In this document: positions 5,855-6,443 of the stretch, piece after piece | Position numbering within the stretch: position 1 is the stretch's first letter | Layout of the letters: each line of letters starts with the position of its first letter | Assembly (NCBI GenBank): GCA_012511005.1 | Contig: JAAZGX010000015.1 | Span: 1 to 6,443, forward strand | Origin: Clostridiales bacterium | Lineage (GTDB): Bacteria > Bacillota > Clostridia > Oscillospirales > Acutalibacteraceae | Length of the DNA: 6,443 nt | Direction: 5' to 3' | Program-made: the position numbers and the translations under genes | Notes under the pieces: generated by a model | What the model saw: the letters and a program-made list of their open reading frames with translations, nothing else | Databases searched by the model: none | Told to the model about the DNA's origin: nothing

Positions 5855-6443
5855 TTACACCTGACTTTCAGCATATTCTCTTATTCTTGCGGTATTTATA
5901 AAGCTTTCGGCGTTGCCGCCCTCAATTACAATGAGTGTAGGAGCAAGCCTTATGTTAAATTTTTTAGCTAAATCGGGGCTTTCGTTAGCGTCAATAACAT
6001 CATATGAAACATTGTGTGTATCAAGAATGGATTTTACCGTTTTACAGTTCGGGCAAGAATTTGTGATGAAAAGATGAACTTGTTTAGACAGTGTTTTCCC
6101 TTGCTCTTTTTCACTGTCCTGCTCTTTTTTTAATGCTACTGCGGCAACATCATAAAGCTTTCTTTCCTTAAATTCCTGTGTTTTACCCTCGTTCCAATTT
6201 TGTACTGGGCGATAATAACCTGTTATACGGCTGTAAACCTCATTTTTATTGCCGCAATCGGGGCAATTATGAATTTCGCCCGCCATATAGCCATGTGTTT
6301 GGCATACGGAATATGTCGGAGAAATAGTGTAATAGGGAATTTTATAATTTTCCGCAATAACTTTAACGAGCCTTGCGGCGGCTTTCCAATCGGGCAGTTT
6401 TTCGCCTATGAAGGTGTGGAACACGGTGCCTGAAGTATAAAGA
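5855..6443 (-). CDS. nrdD: Class III ribonucleotide reductase C-terminus fused to a CPNC redoxin domain (start beyond window)
   Basis: The frame is open to the right edge; only the last ~196 residues are visible. They begin LYTSGTVFHTFIGEK, a conserved stretch of anaerobic NrdD, so the GTG at 6424 is internal and not a start. Counting visible residues, a metal-site-like set C47-x-x-H50...C60-x-x-C63 follows. After it comes the glycyl radical loop YSRITGYYRP with radical glycine G75, then RPVQNWNEGK. Classical NrdD ends shortly after this. Here a charged linker (~92-121) leads to a ~74-residue thioredoxin/glutaredoxin-like domain with C130-P-N-C133, a probable cis-proline in LAPTLIV and a C-terminal helix. 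NrdD reduces ribonucleoside triphosphates under anaerobiosis. A tethered redoxin plus adjacent trxB implies a redoxin-driven subtype rather than the formate-driven E. coli type. The activase gene nrdG is not seen in this window. This is the most upstream visible gene of the operon. Confidence 0.92.
   Translation of the reverse strand, partial: LYTSGTVFHTFIGEKLPDWKAAARLVKVIAENYKIPYYTISPTYSVCQTHGYMAGEIHNCPDCGNKNEVYSRITGYYRPVQNWNEGKTQEFKERKLYDVAAVALKKEQDSEKEQGKTLSKQVHLFITNSCPNCKTVKSILDTHNVSYDVIDANESPDLAKKFNIRLAPTLIVIEGGNAESFINTARIREYAESQV
5858..5862 (-). promoter_or_regulatory. trxB ribosome binding site embedded in the end of nrdD
   Basis: AGGTG on the minus strand overlaps the final valine codon of the upstream gene. 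It is separated from the trxB ATG by 5 nt that include the TAA stop. Ribosomes finishing nrdD would be placed directly at the trxB start, which suggests translational coupling. Confidence 0.6.

Noticed and set aside
5855..6200. The redoxin part of nrdD as a frameshift or mis-joined separate gene
   Set aside because: The frame is continuous through a normal charged linker with no stop, start plus ribosome site, or shift between the glycyl radical loop and the CPNC domain.
6240..6310. His in place of a second Cys (CxxH...CxxC) in the NrdD metal site as a defect
   Set aside because: From memory, several non-E. coli-type NrdD proteins carry a C-x-x-H-G-Y form here, so it is more likely a subfamily trait than a lost ligand.
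6422..6424. GTG as the start of a short 189-residue protein
   Set aside because: The same frame continues upstream to the window edge with residues (LYTSGT) that belong to the conserved NrdD sequence, so the gene is only cut by the window.

Overview
The window is low-to-moderate GC DNA with strong AGGAGG-type ribosome binding sites, one TTG start, TGA used as a stop, and a class III (strictly anaerobic) ribonucleotide reductase. Together these suggest an anaerobic Firmicute of the class Clostridia, plausibly a gut Oscillospiraceae/Ruminococcus-like or uncultured lineage. The genus cannot be fixed from the sequence. No tRNA, rRNA, CRISPR array, insertion sequence or prophage gene was seen. The window is almost fully coding.

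Left part (1-1710, minus strand): a two-gene unit. A six-helix membrane protein with a permease-prefix-like N-terminal helical domain overlaps by 16 nt a downstream HxxxDG acyltransferase of the condensation/alcohol-acetyltransferase fold. The acyltransferase runs off the left edge. The tight overlap suggests that the membrane protein and the acyltransferase are made together and may act on the same, unknown, acylated product.

Centre (1711-2783): a short AT-rich divergent intergenic region with a good extended -10 promoter drives a stand-alone NADPH-dependent aldo/keto reductase on the plus strand. It ends at a hairpin that also serves as terminator for the convergent operon on the right.

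Right part (2782-6443, minus strand): a tightly packed operon whose start lies beyond the right edge. Its order is nrdD (C-terminal part, fused to a CPNC redoxin domain), trxB, a GH16 glycosidase with an N-terminal membrane/signal segment, and a DUF1015 protein. Gaps are 2, 12 and about 15 nt. The first two genes make a coherent electron route: NADPH -> TrxB -> tethered redoxin -> ribonucleotide reductase. This implies a redoxin-driven rather than formate-driven class III enzyme. The GH16 and DUF1015 genes have no obvious link to deoxynucleotide synthesis and are the odd members of the operon.

The most notable items are the NrdD-redoxin fusion next to trxB, the overlapping membrane protein/acyltransferase pair, and the extracellular glycosidase placed inside a redox/ribonucleotide reductase operon. 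None can be called a new system from sequence alone.
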